From Leptotrichia wadei (lineage in GTDB: Bacteria; Fusobacteriota; Fusobacteriia; Fusobacteriales; Leptotrichiaceae), in NCBI RefSeq assembly GCF_007990545.2, contig NZ_AP019829.2:496001-560000 (forward strand): a stretch of 64,000 nucleotides of DNA, written 5' to 3'. The position numbers and the translations under genes are program-made. A model generated the notes under the pieces. It did not search any database. It worked only from the letters and a program-made list of their open reading frames with translations, and was not told the DNA's origin. Below, in pieces: positions 1-9,494 of the stretch. How positions within the stretch are numbered: the stretch's first letter is position 1; each line of letters begins with the position of its first letter.

Positions 1-2
1 AG

Positions 3-518
3 AAATATCCTTTTATTGCTGAAGATGGTGAAAAATATGATATACGATTTATGATTGGAATGTTGTATGGTTTAACGGCAGATTATACAAATGCATTAAA
101 ATGGTTAAATCAAGTTAATGAGAAAGAATATAATGAAATGTTTAAAGATGAGATATGGTTGAAGGATTTTCTTCTTGGGATTTTTAATTATAATAATGAT
201 AATCCTGAAGAAGCAAAAAAATATTTTTTGAAATCATATATTTATGATGAAGACGGGTCTTCAGAAAATATCTTAGGAATGATTTATTTGGATGAGGGAA
301 ATCAAAAGGAAGCACAAAAATGGTTATTAGCTTCGGCAAATAAAGGAAGTTTAGGAGGTCAAGGTAATTTAGGCAGTCTTTATTATCAGCTGGGAGATAA
401 AAAAATGGCATTAGAGTGGCTTCAAAAAGCCCTTGAAACAGCAAAAAAAGAGAAAAATAGCGAGCAAATAAAGGAAATACAGGAAACTATTAAAGAAGTT
501 AAGAATAGTCAAAAATAA
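3..518 (+). CDS. TPR/Sel1-like repeat protein, 5' end outside window
   Basis: The open frame runs back to the first bases of the window with no stop, so the gene starts upstream; an internal ATG at 51 has no ribosome site. The visible part holds helix-turn-helix repeats of TPR type (motifs such as GSSENILGMIYLDEGNQKEA and GGQGNLGSLYYQLGDKKMAL) and a lysine-rich charged C-terminus. Such repeats bind proteins; the partner is unknown. The gene lies 31 bp before a second TPR gene that shares the GSSEN...EGNQKEA.KW segment, so the two look like tandem paralogues. No enzymatic domain is visible. Confidence 0.75.
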   Translation, partial: KYPFIAEDGEKYDIRFMIGMLYGLTADYTNALKWLNQVNEKEYNEMFKDEIWLKDFLLGIFNYNNDNPEEAKKYFLKSYIYDEDGSSENILGMIYLDEGNQKEAQKWLLASANKGSLGGQGNLGSLYYQLGDKKMALEWLQKALETAKKEKNSEQIKEIQETIKEVKNSQK

Positions 519-549
519 TATTTTTATTTTAAGAAAGGGAAGATTTAGT

Positions 550-1290
550 ATGAAAAAATATTTGATTTTATTAGTATTAATTGCAAATTTAGGATTGGGA
601 ATTCAAAGTTTTTCAGCAATGACAAGACAAGAAAGGGAAAATTTAGAAAAGCAGATAAGTGAGGCTTATGATAAGGATGATCAAAAGAAATTATTACCTT
701 TGGTTACTAAATATGTGAATGAGTTTCCAGATAATGCAGATTATTTGAATAAATTGGGAGTTTTATATGATAATTTAGATAATTATTCAGAAGCTGAAAA
801 ATATTATTTGAAGGCTATTGAAAGAGGGAATTATAATGCAATTTCAAATTTGGCCTATGTTTACTATGAAAAGGAGGAATATGGGAAAGCTCTAAAATAT
901 TATAAGGAATACCAGAAAATAGCAGATAACACTGATAATTATTTTTGGATTGGAGCATCTTATGCAGAACTGGAAGATTACAAAAATGCAAAGGAATGGT
1001 TTTTGAAGGTGACAAAATTTGAAAAGGATGGGTCTTCAGAAAATAGATTGGGATTAATAGCTGAAAATGAAGGAAATCAAAAGGAAGCGTTAAAATGGTA
1101 TTTGGCGTCAATTCAAAAAGGGAATTTGTGGGCCTATGATAATTTGGCAGTTTTGTATGTCGATTTGGGAGATTATGATAATGCGGAAAAATTGGTAAAA
1201 AAAGGTATGGAGTTGGCTAAAAATTCAGATGATGAAGATTTGAAAAAGGAATTTAGAGAAACACTTGATACAATTCAAGCAAAAAGATAA
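550..1290 (+). CDS. secreted TPR-repeat protein
   Basis: 246 residues. The N-terminus (MKKYLILLVLIANLGLGIQS) is a typical signal peptide with probable cleavage after FSA near residue 23, so the product is likely periplasmic or exported. Roughly five TPR units follow (for example DYLNKLGVLYDNLDNYSEAE, AISNLAYVYYEKEEYGKALK and AYDNLAVLYVDLGDYDNAEK). The start has an AAGAAAGGGAAG ribosome site upstream. It is a paralogue of the preceding partial gene and probably shares its transcript. A scaffold or protein-binding role is inferred; the specific function is unknown. Confidence 0.8.
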   Translation: MKKYLILLVLIANLGLGIQSFSAMTRQERENLEKQISEAYDKDDQKKLLPLVTKYVNEFPDNADYLNKLGVLYDNLDNYSEAEKYYLKAIERGNYNAISNLAYVYYEKEEYGKALKYYKEYQKIADNTDNYFWIGASYAELEDYKNAKEWFLKVTKFEKDGSSENRLGLIAENEGNQKEALKWYLASIQKGNLWAYDNLAVLYVDLGDYDNAEKLVKKGMELAKNSDDEDLKKEFRETLDTIQAKR

Positions 1291-1338
1291 TTTTTTAAAA
1301 GATTAATAAAATAGATAGACTATATATATAATATATAT

Positions 1339-1367
1339 TTTACAAAATTAGTGATTTTTGCTATAAT
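1339..1367 (+). promoter_or_regulatory. sigma-70-type promoter for the 48-residue ORF
   Basis: TTTACA at 1339-1344 and TATAAT at 1362-1367 are separated by 17 bp, close to consensus. The start codon of the small gene follows 55 bp downstream. Confidence 0.6.
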
Positions 1368-1421
1368 GATTACATAAAAATAGAGTAAAAAAATTAAAAA
1401 ATTGAAAAACTGGAGGAAATT

Positions 1422-1568
1422 ATGTCATTATTAATTTTAGTCTTATCATTATTACTGACTATTGAAATTTTAGGAATTAAAGTCGTGCAAAATAGAAAAT
1501 ATGTTGCCTTAAAAGTTTCTGATGATGATTTTGTTGCATCGGTAAATGATAAAAAAAATGATGACTAA
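1422..1568 (+). CDS. 48-residue single-span membrane peptide
   Basis: ATG at 1422 is preceded by TGGAGGAAAT, a strong ribosome site. The product begins with about 19 hydrophobic residues (MSLLILVLSLLLTIEILGIK) and ends in a polar, acidic tail (DDDFVASVNDKKNDD), so it should be one membrane span with a short tail. It has its own promoter upstream and a clear terminator about 70 bp downstream, so it is probably a monocistronic small-protein gene and not a chance frame. Family unknown. Confidence 0.6.
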   Translation: MSLLILVLSLLLTIEILGIKVVQNRKYVALKVSDDDFVASVNDKKNDD

Positions 1569-1637
1569 TTTTACTGAAAGATAGTTATATAGAATCATGA
1601 TAATATTAAAAAACTATTTTTGTTTTTATAACTTTAA

Positions 1638-1670
1638 GGCGATTTATATTTAAATCGTCTTTTGTTTTTT
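1638..1670 (+). terminator. rho-independent terminator
   Basis: A 9-bp stem (GGCGATTTA at 1638-1646 with TAAATCGTC at 1651-1659, one G-U pair) and a 4-nt loop are followed by a T-rich run to 1670. It closes the small-peptide transcript and insulates it from ilvD. Confidence 0.75.
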
Positions 1671-1707
1671 ATAAAAAAAATAGATAAAAATTTTATAAAA
1701 TATATGA

Positions 1708-1758
1708 TAAAATATATTCAAATAACTTTAAGTGATTATGTTATTAATTTTTAAAGTT
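1708..1758 (+). promoter_or_regulatory. possible ilvD promoter and operator
   Basis: An extended -10-like TGATAAAAT (TAAAAT at 1708-1713) lacks a good -35. It is followed by a perfect 8-bp inverted repeat, AACTTTAA (1724-1731) and TTAAAGTT (1751-1758), which could be a regulator site or 5' UTR stem. No T-box or leader peptide for attenuation is seen before ilvD. Weak evidence. Confidence 0.25.
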
Positions 1759-1800
1759 GAATGATATTTATATAAAAAAATTTTAGGAGAGTGAAAATCA

Positions 1801-3474
1801 ATGCAAGGGAAAAAAAGAAGTAACAATTTAACAGAAGGTGCAGCAAGAGCGCCACATAGATCGTTGTTAAAAGGATTAGGCTTTATAAGTGAAGAAATGG
1901 AAAAACCAATAATTGGGATTGCAAACTCATTTAATGAAATTATACCAGGACACGTTCATTTGAAAAACTTGGTGCAATCGGTAAAAGATGGAATTAGAAT
2001 GGCCGGAGGAGTTCCGATGGAATTTAATACTATTGGGATTTGTGATGGACTTGCGATGAATCACATTGGGATGAAATATTCATTGGTTACAAGAAATATA
2101 ATTGCAGATTCGATTGAGGCAGTTGCGATGGCTACTCCGTTTGATGCGATTGTATTTATGCCAAGCTGTGATAAAGTAGTGCCTGGAATGTTGATTGCGG
2201 CGGCAAGATTAAATATTCCTTCAATATTTGTAAGTGGAGGAGCTATGCTTGCGGGAGTTTATAAAGGTAAGAAAATTGGACTTAGTAATGTGTTTGAAGC
2301 GGTTGGAGCTTACAATACTGGGCAAATTACTAGAAAAGAATTAAATTCTGTAGAAGAAATGGCTTGTCCGACTTGTGGATCATGTGCAGGAATGTACACT
2401 GCAAATACTATGAACTGTTTGACAGAAGCACTTGGAATGGGACTTCCTGGAAATGGAACTGTCCCAGCGGTATTTTCAGAAAGAGCGAGACTTGCTAAAA
2501 AAGCAGGAATGCAAATTATGGAAGTTTTAAAAGCAGATTTAAGACCGAGCGACATTTTGACAAGAGAAGCGTTTGAAAATGCAGTTGCAGTGGATATGGC
2601 ACTTGGAGGATCTTCTAATACAGCTCTGCATTTACCTGCGATTGCTCATGAAGCTGGAATTGACTTGACTTTAAGTAACTTTAATGAAATTGCGCAAAAA
2701 ACTCGTCAAATTTGTAAATTATCGCCATCTGGAGAATACTTCATTGAAGACTTGTATAGAGCGGGTGGAGTTACTGGAGTTATGAAGAGATTGCTTGAAA
2801 ATGAAAGATTGCATGGAGATGCGAAAACTGTAGCATTGCAAACACAAGGAGAATTGGCAAAAGATGCATTCATTAATGATGACGATGTAATCAAACCTTG
2901 GGATAAACCAGCGTATAAGACTGGAGGAATCGCTGTATTGAAAGGAAACTTGGCACCAGATGGATGCGTTGTTAAAGAAGGAGCGGTAGATCCAGAAATG
3001 TTACAGCATACAGGACCAGCGAAAGTATTTAACAGTGAAGAAGAAGCTGTCGAAGCGATTACAGGTGGAAAAATTGTAGCAGGAGATGTTGTGGTTATCA
3101 GATATGAAGGACCAAAAGGTGGACCTGGAATGAGAGAAATGCTATCGCCAACAGCTATGATCGCTGGAATGGGATTAGATAAAGATGTTGCTTTAATCAC
3201 TGATGGAAGATTTTCAGGAGCGACAAGAGGTGCATCAATTGGGCACGTTTCGCCAGAAGCAGCTTCGGGTGGAAATATTGCGATAATTCAAGATGGAGAT
3301 ACTGTTGAAATTGATATTCCAAATAGAACAATAAATATTAAAATTTCAGATGAAGAAATTGAAGCTAGAAAAGCTAAATTGGAACCATTTAAACTTCAAG
3401 TTAAGGGATATTTGAAAAAATATGCTATGCACGTGTCTTCTGCGGATAGAGGAGCTATTGAAATATTAGATTAA
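1801..3474 (+). CDS. ilvD: dihydroxy-acid dehydratase
   Basis: 557 residues, the usual length. The cytosolic enzyme dehydrates 2,3-dihydroxy-3-methylbutanoate and 2,3-dihydroxy-3-methylpentanoate to the 2-oxo acids that precede valine and isoleucine. Visible signatures are [10 protein letters not shown] with Cys123 and [17 protein letters not shown] with Cys195, the expected Fe-S cluster ligands, plus the C-terminal [20 protein letters not shown] motif. An AGGAGAG ribosome site precedes ATG 1801. It is the first gene of a long same-strand run of branched-chain genes. Its stop abuts the next gene's region, so co-transcription is likely. Confidence 0.96.
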   Translation: MQGKKRSNNLTEGAARAPHRSLLKGLGFISEEMEKPIIGIANSFNEIIPGHVHLKNLVQSVKDGIRMAGGVPMEFNTIGICDGLAMNHIGMKYSLVTRNIIADSIEAVAMATPFDAIVFMPSCDKVVPGMLIAAARLNIPSIFVSGGAMLAGVYKGKKIGLSNVFEAVGAYNTGQITRKELNSVEEMACPTCGSCAGMYTANTMNCLTEALGMGLPGNGTVPAVFSERARLAKKAGMQIMEVLKADLRPSDILTREAFENAVAVDMALGGSSNTALHLPAIAHEAGIDLTLSNFNEIAQKTRQICKLSPSGEYFIEDLYRAGGVTGVMKRLLENERLHGDAKTVALQTQGELAKDAFINDDDVIKPWDKPAYKTGGIAVLKGNLAPDGCVVKEGAVDPEMLQHTGPAKVFNSEEEAVEAITGGKIVAGDVVVIRYEGPKGGPGMREMLSPTAMIAGMGLDKDVALITDGRFSGATRGASIGHVSPEAASGGNIAIIQDGDTVEIDIPNRTINIKISDEEIEARKAKLEPFKLQVKGYLKKYAMHVSSADRGAIEILD

Positions 3475-3503
3475 TGTGTGTTTCACGAAGGAGAAATGTT
3501 GAA

Positions 3504-4382
3504 ATGGAAAATGATTGTGAAAGTAAAATTTTAGATATTGAGCTGACACAGGAAAAGATAAAATCAATGGTAAATATTACTTATTCTCAGCCAGTCAGCT
3601 ATTTTGGGAAAAAAATTAAATTGGAAATGGATATTTTGAAACCGTATAAGGCTGAGAAATATCCAGCAGTACTATTTGTTCCAGGTGGTTCATTTGCACA
3701 TAGCTACAAGGAAAACTATTTGCAGCAAAGATTGGAAATTGCAAAGGCGGGTTATGTGGTTGCGAGTATAGAATATAGAACTATTCCTGATGGAGTGTTT
3801 CCACAAAGCGTGGAAGATGTGAAGGCGGCAGTAAGATTTTTGAAGGCAAATGCTGATGAATATGGCATAGATAAGGAAAGAATAGCTATAATGGGCGAAT
3901 CAGCTGGAGGTTATCTGGTGGCAATGGCTGGTGCGACAAATGGAACTAGGGATTTTGACAAAGGGGAAAACTTATCTGAAAATAGCGATATAAAAGCAGT
4001 TATTGATATTTATGGCGTAACAGAATTTGGAGAAGAAGCGGATTTTGAAATTCCTGATGATGTTGAGGAAGGTTATAGAGCAACATTTTTATCAGTAAAA
4101 TTTTGGTTAGATGACGTAAGAAACAATATAGAAGTAACAAATCCTATACCACATATTTCATCCAAAACTCCACCATTTCTGTTAATGCATGGAGACAAAG
4201 ACACGTTAGTTCCTCCAGTTCAAACTGAAAAACTTCATAAGGCATTGATTGAAAGAGGGATAGAGTCAACGAGATACGTGATAAAGGGAGCAGGTCATTC
4301 CGATGAATATTGGTTTCAGCCTGAAATTATAAAGATAATAATAGAATTTTTAGATAAAAAATTAAAAAATAAAAATTTTTAA
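3504..4382 (+). CDS. alpha/beta hydrolase (esterase/lipase-like)
   Basis: 292 residues from ATG 3504. That start is chosen because GAAGGAG lies about 10 bp upstream; an in-frame ATG at 3474 overlaps the ilvD stop but has no ribosome site. The fold is shown by an oxyanion segment FVPGGSF, nucleophile elbow GESAGG (Ser133), LMHGDKD (acid Asp231 or Asp233) and GAGHSDEYW (His265). This pattern matches carboxylesterase/BD-FAE-like hydrolases. There is no signal peptide, so it is cytosolic. It sits between ilvD and ilvA with a 4-bp gap to ilvA, so it is probably cotranscribed. Its substrate and any link to amino acid synthesis are unknown. Confidence 0.85.
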   Translation: MENDCESKILDIELTQEKIKSMVNITYSQPVSYFGKKIKLEMDILKPYKAEKYPAVLFVPGGSFAHSYKENYLQQRLEIAKAGYVVASIEYRTIPDGVFPQSVEDVKAAVRFLKANADEYGIDKERIAIMGESAGGYLVAMAGATNGTRDFDKGENLSENSDIKAVIDIYGVTEFGEEADFEIPDDVEEGYRATFLSVKFWLDDVRNNIEVTNPIPHISSKTPPFLLMHGDKDTLVPPVQTEKLHKALIERGIESTRYVIKGAGHSDEYWFQPEIIKIIIEFLDKKLKNKNF

Positions 4383-4395
4383 GAAGGTGAAAAAA

Positions 4396-5619
4396 TTGCA
4401 TAAACTATATGATTTTATGGAAGCAAGGGAAAGGTTAAATACTGTGATTACTAAAACTAAATTGATTTATAGCAACATTTTTTCCAATGAAACTGGAAAC
4501 GATGTCTATATCAAACCAGAAAACTTGCAAAGAACGGGAGCATTCAAAATAAGAGGTGCTTATAATAAGATTGCAAAATTGACGGAAGAGGAGAAAAAAA
4601 GAGGAGTAATTGCAGCATCGGCGGGAAATCACGCGCAAGGAGTGGCATTAGCTGCTCAAAAATTGGGAATAAAGGCTGTAATTGTTATGCCTAAACATAC
4701 GCCACTGATTAAGGTTGAAGCGACTAAAAGATACGGTGCGGATGTGATTTTGACTGGGGAAGTTTATGACGAGGCTTACGAGTATGCGAAAAAATTGCAG
4801 GAAAAAGAAGGGTATACTTTTGTACATCCATTTGATGACGAAGATGTGATTGAAGGGCAAGGGACAATTGCTCTGGAAGTTTTGGATGAGTTGCCTAATG
4901 CGGATATAATTTTGGTGCCAATTGGTGGCGGAGGACTGATTTCAGGGATTGCTTCGGCTGCAAAATTGAAAAATCCACTAATAAAAATAATTGGTGTTGA
5001 GCCAGAAGGTGCGGCAAGTGCACTAGAAGCTAGGAAAAATAAACATGTAGTTGAATTGGCTGAAGCGAATACAATTGCAGATGGAACGGCTGTGAAAAAA
5101 ATTGGTGAAATTACATTTGATTACATTGAAAAATATGTAGATGATATAGTTACTGTATCTGATTATGAGTTGATGGCAGCGTTTTTAATTTTGGTTGAAA
5201 AACATAAAATTGTTGCAGAAAATTCAGGAATTTTGTCGGTGGCAGGATTAAAAAAATTAAATGTCAAAGGCAAAAAAATAATTTCAATAATAAGTGGTGG
5301 TAATATAGATGTATTAACTATTTCATCTATGATTAATAAAGGACTGATAGCCAGAGGAAGAATTTTTACGTTTGCAGTAGATTTGCCTGATAAACCAGGG
5401 CAATTGGTGGCTGTGTCGCAAATTCTGTCGAAGCAAAATGCGAATGTAATAAGACTGGAACATAATCAGTTCAAAAATCTGGACAGATTTCACGAGGTTG
5501 AATTACAAGTTACGGTTGAAACTAATGGAGAAGAGCATATAAATAAAATAACAGAAGAGTTTAAGAAAAGAGGATATAGAATAAAAAGATTGAATTCTCA
5601 AGCGATAATAGATGATTAA
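4396..5619 (+). CDS. ilvA: threonine ammonia-lyase (threonine dehydratase), single-ACT form
   Basis: About 407 residues. The PLP enzyme deaminates threonine to 2-oxobutanoate, the entry to isoleucine. The PLP lysine lies in TGAFKIRGAYNKI (Lys51) and the phosphate loop is GGGGLISG. A single ACT-like domain (FAVDLPDKPGQLVAVSQIL) follows, as in the medium-length form. TTG at 4396 is preferred because AGAAGGTG lies about 6 bp upstream; the GTG at 4387 is part of that ribosome site. It is located 13 bp after the hydrolase and 32 bp before ilvB. The ACT domain suggests feedback control, but the ligand cannot be read from the sequence. Confidence 0.93.
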   Translation: MHKLYDFMEARERLNTVITKTKLIYSNIFSNETGNDVYIKPENLQRTGAFKIRGAYNKIAKLTEEEKKRGVIAASAGNHAQGVALAAQKLGIKAVIVMPKHTPLIKVEATKRYGADVILTGEVYDEAYEYAKKLQEKEGYTFVHPFDDEDVIEGQGTIALEVLDELPNADIILVPIGGGGLISGIASAAKLKNPLIKIIGVEPEGAASALEARKNKHVVELAEANTIADGTAVKKIGEITFDYIEKYVDDIVTVSDYELMAAFLILVEKHKIVAENSGILSVAGLKKLNVKGKKIISIISGGNIDVLTISSMINKGLIARGRIFTFAVDLPDKPGQLVAVSQILSKQNANVIRLEHNQFKNLDRFHEVELQVTVETNGEEHINKITEEFKKRGYRIKRLNSQAIIDD

Positions 5620-5651
5620 AAACAAAAAATTAAGAAAAGGTGGTTTAAAAA

Positions 5652-7373
5652 ATGAGTGAAACTAAAATGATTAACGGTGGAAGAATGTTATTGGAATCGT
5701 TACACAGATTAGGAATAACGGATATTTTCGGGTATCCTGGAGGAGCGGTAATTCCAATATTTGATGAAATATATAGTTATGATAAAATAAATTACTATTT
5801 TGCTAGACATGAACAAGGATTATCTCATGCGGCAGATGGTTATGCGAGAGTTTCTGGAAAAGTGGGAGTTTGCCTTGCAACTTCAGGCCCTGGTGCGACA
5901 AATATGGTTACAGGGATAATGACGGCACATATGGATTCTGTGCCAATGATAGCGATAACTGGACAAGTTAGATCGAATTTATTGGGAAGAGATGCTTTTC
6001 AGGAAACTGATACAGTAGGGATTACAATGCCGATTACAAAGAGTAATTATCTTGTTCAAAATGTAAAAGAAATACCAAGAATTGTGAAAGAAGCTTATTA
6101 TATTGCAACAACAGGAAGACCGGGACCAGTTCTTATTGACATTCCAAATGACATTCAAGTTCACAAAATTCCATATGCTGAATTTGAAAGATTATTTGAG
6201 GAAAAAATTGAGCTGGAAGGATATTCACCAACTTATGAAGGGCATCCAGTTCAAATAAAAAGGGCTATAAAATTGATAAAAGAAGCAAAAAAACCATTAA
6301 TAATTGCAGGAGCAGGAGTTTTAAAATCGAAAGCGTCGAAAGAACTGTTTGAATATGCCGAAAAGACACAGACACCTGTGGCTATGACATTGCTCGGATT
6401 GGGAGCGTTTCCTGGTTCACATGAGTTGTCGCTTGGAATGCTTGGAATGCACGGAACTGTACCAGCGAATTATGCGACAGATGAGGCAGATTTAGTAATT
6501 GCGGCTGGAATCAGATTTGATGACAGAATTGCTGGAAATCCTAATAAATTTATTGAAAATGCAAAAGTTATTCACATTGACATTGATCCAGCTGAAATTG
6601 ATAAGAATAAAAGGGCTGATGTGCCAATTGTTGGGGATTTAAAACATGTATTGACTGATATTAATGCTGAAATTGAGCCACAAACTCACGAAGAATGGGT
6701 TAAAAAAGTTGTTGAATGGAAAAAAGAATATCCATTAGGACATAGAGAAGTTGGAGAAGATAAATTGCTTCCACAAGAAGTTCTAAAAGCGATTGACGAT
6801 ATTTTGCAAGGGGATACAATTGTTGTAACTGATGTTGGTCAACACCAAATGTGGGCTGCTCAATATTTCACTTACAAAAATCCTGATTCAATTGTAACTT
6901 CAGGAGGAGCTGGAACAATGGGATTTGGACTTCCTGCGGCAATTGGAGCACAAATTGGAGCACCTGATAAAAAAGTTGTTTTAATCGTTGGAGATGGTGG
7001 TTTCCAAATGACATTGCAAGAATTAATGATGATTAAACAATATAATTTACCAGTAAAAGTTGTTATCTTGAACAATTCTTATTTGGGAATGGTTAGACAA
7101 TGGCAAGAATTATTTAAGGATAGAAGATACTCGTTTGTTAATTTAGAAGTAAATCCAGATTTTATAAAAATTGCGGATGCTTATGGAATTAAAAATGCGA
7201 AATTGACAAATAAAGAAGATTTGAGAACAAAATTAAAAGATTTGATATTATCTGATGAAGGTGTGTTAATCGAATGTGTTGTTGAAAAAGAAGAAAACGT
7301 ATTTCCAATGATTCCAGCTGGAAAAACTGTAAGTCAAATGATCGGAAAGAAAGGTGAGTTAGAAAATGAATAG
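5652..7373 (+). CDS. ilvB: acetolactate synthase, large (catalytic) subunit
   Basis: 573 residues, normal length. The TPP enzyme condenses pyruvate with pyruvate or 2-oxobutanoate in valine, leucine and isoleucine synthesis. The N-terminal TPP domain has GYPGGAVIPIFDE and catalytic Glu54 in HEQGLSHAADGYAR. The middle domain spans roughly residues 190-330. The C-terminal TPP/Mg domain has DVGQHQMWAAQY and GDGGFQM...NNSYLGMVRQWQ. A ribosome site AAGAAAAGGTGG precedes the ATG. Its last 8 bp overlap ilvN, so the two subunits are translationally coupled. Confidence 0.96.
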   Translation: MSETKMINGGRMLLESLHRLGITDIFGYPGGAVIPIFDEIYSYDKINYYFARHEQGLSHAADGYARVSGKVGVCLATSGPGATNMVTGIMTAHMDSVPMIAITGQVRSNLLGRDAFQETDTVGITMPITKSNYLVQNVKEIPRIVKEAYYIATTGRPGPVLIDIPNDIQVHKIPYAEFERLFEEKIELEGYSPTYEGHPVQIKRAIKLIKEAKKPLIIAGAGVLKSKASKELFEYAEKTQTPVAMTLLGLGAFPGSHELSLGMLGMHGTVPANYATDEADLVIAAGIRFDDRIAGNPNKFIENAKVIHIDIDPAEIDKNKRADVPIVGDLKHVLTDINAEIEPQTHEEWVKKVVEWKKEYPLGHREVGEDKLLPQEVLKAIDDILQGDTIVVTDVGQHQMWAAQYFTYKNPDSIVTSGGAGTMGFGLPAAIGAQIGAPDKKVVLIVGDGGFQMTLQELMMIKQYNLPVKVVILNNSYLGMVRQWQELFKDRRYSFVNLEVNPDFIKIADAYGIKNAKLTNKEDLRTKLKDLILSDEGVLIECVVEKEENVFPMIPAGKTVSQMIGKKGELENE

Positions 7374-7854
7374 AGAGCATGAAATTTTAATAATTGCGAA
7401 AAATACCGATGGAATTGTGTCAAGAATAATGTCTTTATTCAACAGAAGGGGATATTCGGTTTTAAAAATGACAGCAGGAGTTACAAATAAGCCTGGTTAT
7501 GCTAGATTGACTTTGACAGTTGACGGAGATGACAAGACATTAAATCAGATTCAAAAGCAAGTTTATAAGATTGTGGATGTTGTAAAAGTAAAAGTGTTTC
7601 CGGTTGAAAATGTCATAAGAAGAGAATTGATGTTGATAAAAGTGAAATCTGCTCCTGAAACTAGGGCACAAATTGTTCAAGTTGCTGATATTTACAGAGG
7701 AAAAGTGCTAGATGTGTCACCGACTTCGTTAGTTATCGAACTTACAGGGGATGTAAAAAAATTGCGTGGATTTGTGGAAATAATGCACAATTACGGAATT
7801 TTGGAAATCGCAAAAACTGGAGTTGTAGCGATGAGCCGTGGAGAAAAATTATAA
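7366..7854 (+). CDS. ilvN: acetolactate synthase, small (regulatory) subunit
   Basis: 162 residues, typical length. The N-terminal ACT domain (EILIIAKNTDGIVSRIMSLF, RRGYSVLKMTAG) binds branched-chain amino acids in this family and confers feedback inhibition on the large subunit. The C-terminal half (RELMLIKVKSAPETRAQIVQ) matches the small-subunit activation domain. The start overlaps the ilvB end by 8 bp, with AAAGGTGAG as ribosome site inside ilvB. About 120 bp of AT-rich DNA follows before the next gene, so the ilv transcript may weaken or end here, though no clear hairpin was seen. Confidence 0.94.
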   Translation: MNREHEILIIAKNTDGIVSRIMSLFNRRGYSVLKMTAGVTNKPGYARLTLTVDGDDKTLNQIQKQVYKIVDVVKVKVFPVENVIRRELMLIKVKSAPETRAQIVQVADIYRGKVLDVSPTSLVIELTGDVKKLRGFVEIMHNYGILEIAKTGVVAMSRGEKL

Positions 7855-7975
7855 AATTTTAGAAATTTTGAAATAAGTTTTGAGCTTAAATATTAGGAAA
7901 ATAGAGATTTTTTGCTAAAGTAAAAATTCTTGTTGAAAATATAAACAGGAATATCACAGAAAGAAGGTACAAAAA

Positions 7976-8725
7976 ATGAGTGTAAGTCAGCATTGGGAAA
8001 AGGAAAAGTATGAGAAAAATGCACGTTTTGTTTCTGATTATGGAGAAGAACTGATAGAATGGCTGAGTCCCAAAAAAGATGAATATATTTTGGATTTGGG
8101 CTGTGGAGATGGAGTATTGACTAAGAAAATTACTGAATATGGGTGCAAAGTTTTAGGACTTGATGGAAGTCAGAAATTTGTTGAGGCGGCAAGAAAAATT
8201 GGGGTTGAGGCAGTACAGGGAGATGCACAGAATATGAAATTTGAAAATGAGTTTGATGCGGTTTTTTCCAATGCGGCGCTACATTGGATGACTAATCCAG
8301 AGAAAGTAATGGAAGGAGTATCTCGAGCCTTGAAAAAAGGCGGACGTTTTGTAGCCGAAACGGGCTGTAAAGGAAATGTGGGAAAAATAGAAAATGCAAT
8401 GTTTGAAGTTGCAGAAAAACATAATTTTAAAACTGTAAAATGCTGGTTTTTTCCGACAGAAAAAGAAAAAACAGAATTACTTAATAAATACGGCTTGAAA
8501 GTGAAAAGAATGATAAGTTTTTCTCGTCCAACTTTACTTCCTACTGGAATAAAAGGATGGCTACAAACCTTTTCTGCACCTGCTTTTGTGAATATTCCAA
8601 AAGAGATGCACGAAAAATTGATTGATGAAATAGCTGAAAAAGTGGAAAAAGAACTGGAAAAAAATGAAAATGGACAAATTATAGCTGATTATGTGAGATT
8701 GAGATTTGAGGCTGTGAAGGAATAG
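7976..8725 (+). CDS. class I SAM-dependent methyltransferase
   Basis: 249 residues. Motif I is ILDLGCGDGVLTKKI (about residues 38-52), followed by the acidic residue of VLGLDGS, and the post-motif region is FDAVFSNAALHWMTNPEKVM. The NAALHWM segment resembles trans-aconitate methyltransferase/UbiE-like small-molecule enzymes. No TRD or DNA-methylase NPPY motif is present, so this is not a DNA methylase. AGAAAGAAGG precedes the ATG. It is the first gene after ilvN that does not belong to the amino acid pathway. Substrate unknown. Confidence 0.82.
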   Translation: MSVSQHWEKEKYEKNARFVSDYGEELIEWLSPKKDEYILDLGCGDGVLTKKITEYGCKVLGLDGSQKFVEAARKIGVEAVQGDAQNMKFENEFDAVFSNAALHWMTNPEKVMEGVSRALKKGGRFVAETGCKGNVGKIENAMFEVAEKHNFKTVKCWFFPTEKEKTELLNKYGLKVKRMISFSRPTLLPTGIKGWLQTFSAPAFVNIPKEMHEKLIDEIAEKVEKELEKNENGQIIADYVRLRFEAVKE

Positions 8726-8747
8726 TTATTTTTATTTTGAGAGGAAG

Positions 8748-9443
8748 ATGAAATTGAAAACAATAGGATTAATAGGAGGAATGAGCTGGGAAAGCACAGT
8801 AACTTATTATAAAATAATAAATGAAACTGTGAAAGAAAAATTAGGCGGACTTCATTCGGCTAAATGTATATTATACAGTGTGGATTTTCAGGAAATAGAA
8901 GAATGTCAGGCAAATGGTAATTAGAAAAAAAGTGGAGAAATTTTAGGAGAGGCTGCTAATAATCTTGAAAAAGCGGGAGCAGACTTTATAGTTATTTGCA
9001 CCAATACAATGCACAAGGTTATTAACCAGATTAAAGAAAAAATCTCCATTCCAATATTGCATATCGCCGAAATGACAGCAGAAAAGATATTAGAAAAAGG
9101 ATTAAAAAATATAGCATTGCTTGGAACAAAATATACGATGGAACAGGATTTTTATAAATCGAAACTTATTGAAAAAGGGATAAATGTCATAATACCTGAT
9201 AAAAATGATATAGAAATTATAAATAAAGTAATATATGATGAACTTTGTCTTGGAACTATCAATTCTAATTCAAAAAAGAAATTTTTAGAAATTGTTGATA
9301 AACTTAGAAGTAAAGGGGCAGAGGGTATAATACTAGGATGTACTGAAATAGGGCTTCTTATAAAAAATGAGGATACTGATGTTCCATTGTTTGATACAGC
9401 GGTTATTCATGCAGAAGAGGCGGCGATTTATTCTATATTGTAA
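8748..9443 (+). pseudogene. aspartate/glutamate racemase family, in-frame amber stop
   Basis: The frame starts MKLKTIGLIGGMSWESTVTY, the standard N-terminus of the Asp/Glu/hydantoin racemase family, with GAGGAAG upstream. A TAG at 8922-8924 interrupts it after 58 codons, and the same frame continues to 9443 without other damage. In relatives this position is usually Trp (GDWEK-like), so TGG to TAG is the simplest explanation. Downstream motifs TNTMH and LGCTEIGLL keep the active-site region, of the kind with Thr in the first motif and Cys in the second. A shorter product could start at ATG 9009 but would lack the N-terminal lobe. Likely inactive unless the stop is suppressed or a sequencing error. 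Confidence 0.8.
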
Positions 9444-9494
9444 TAGTAACTTTTAAATTAAGTTAAAAAAGTTAATTGGAGAAAGGGAAGGGAT

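Noticed and set aside
1570-1800. A T-box or leader-peptide attenuator before ilvD
   Set aside because: The space is too short, no T-box AGGGTGG-type element is seen, and no run of Ile, Leu or Val codons in a short ORF.
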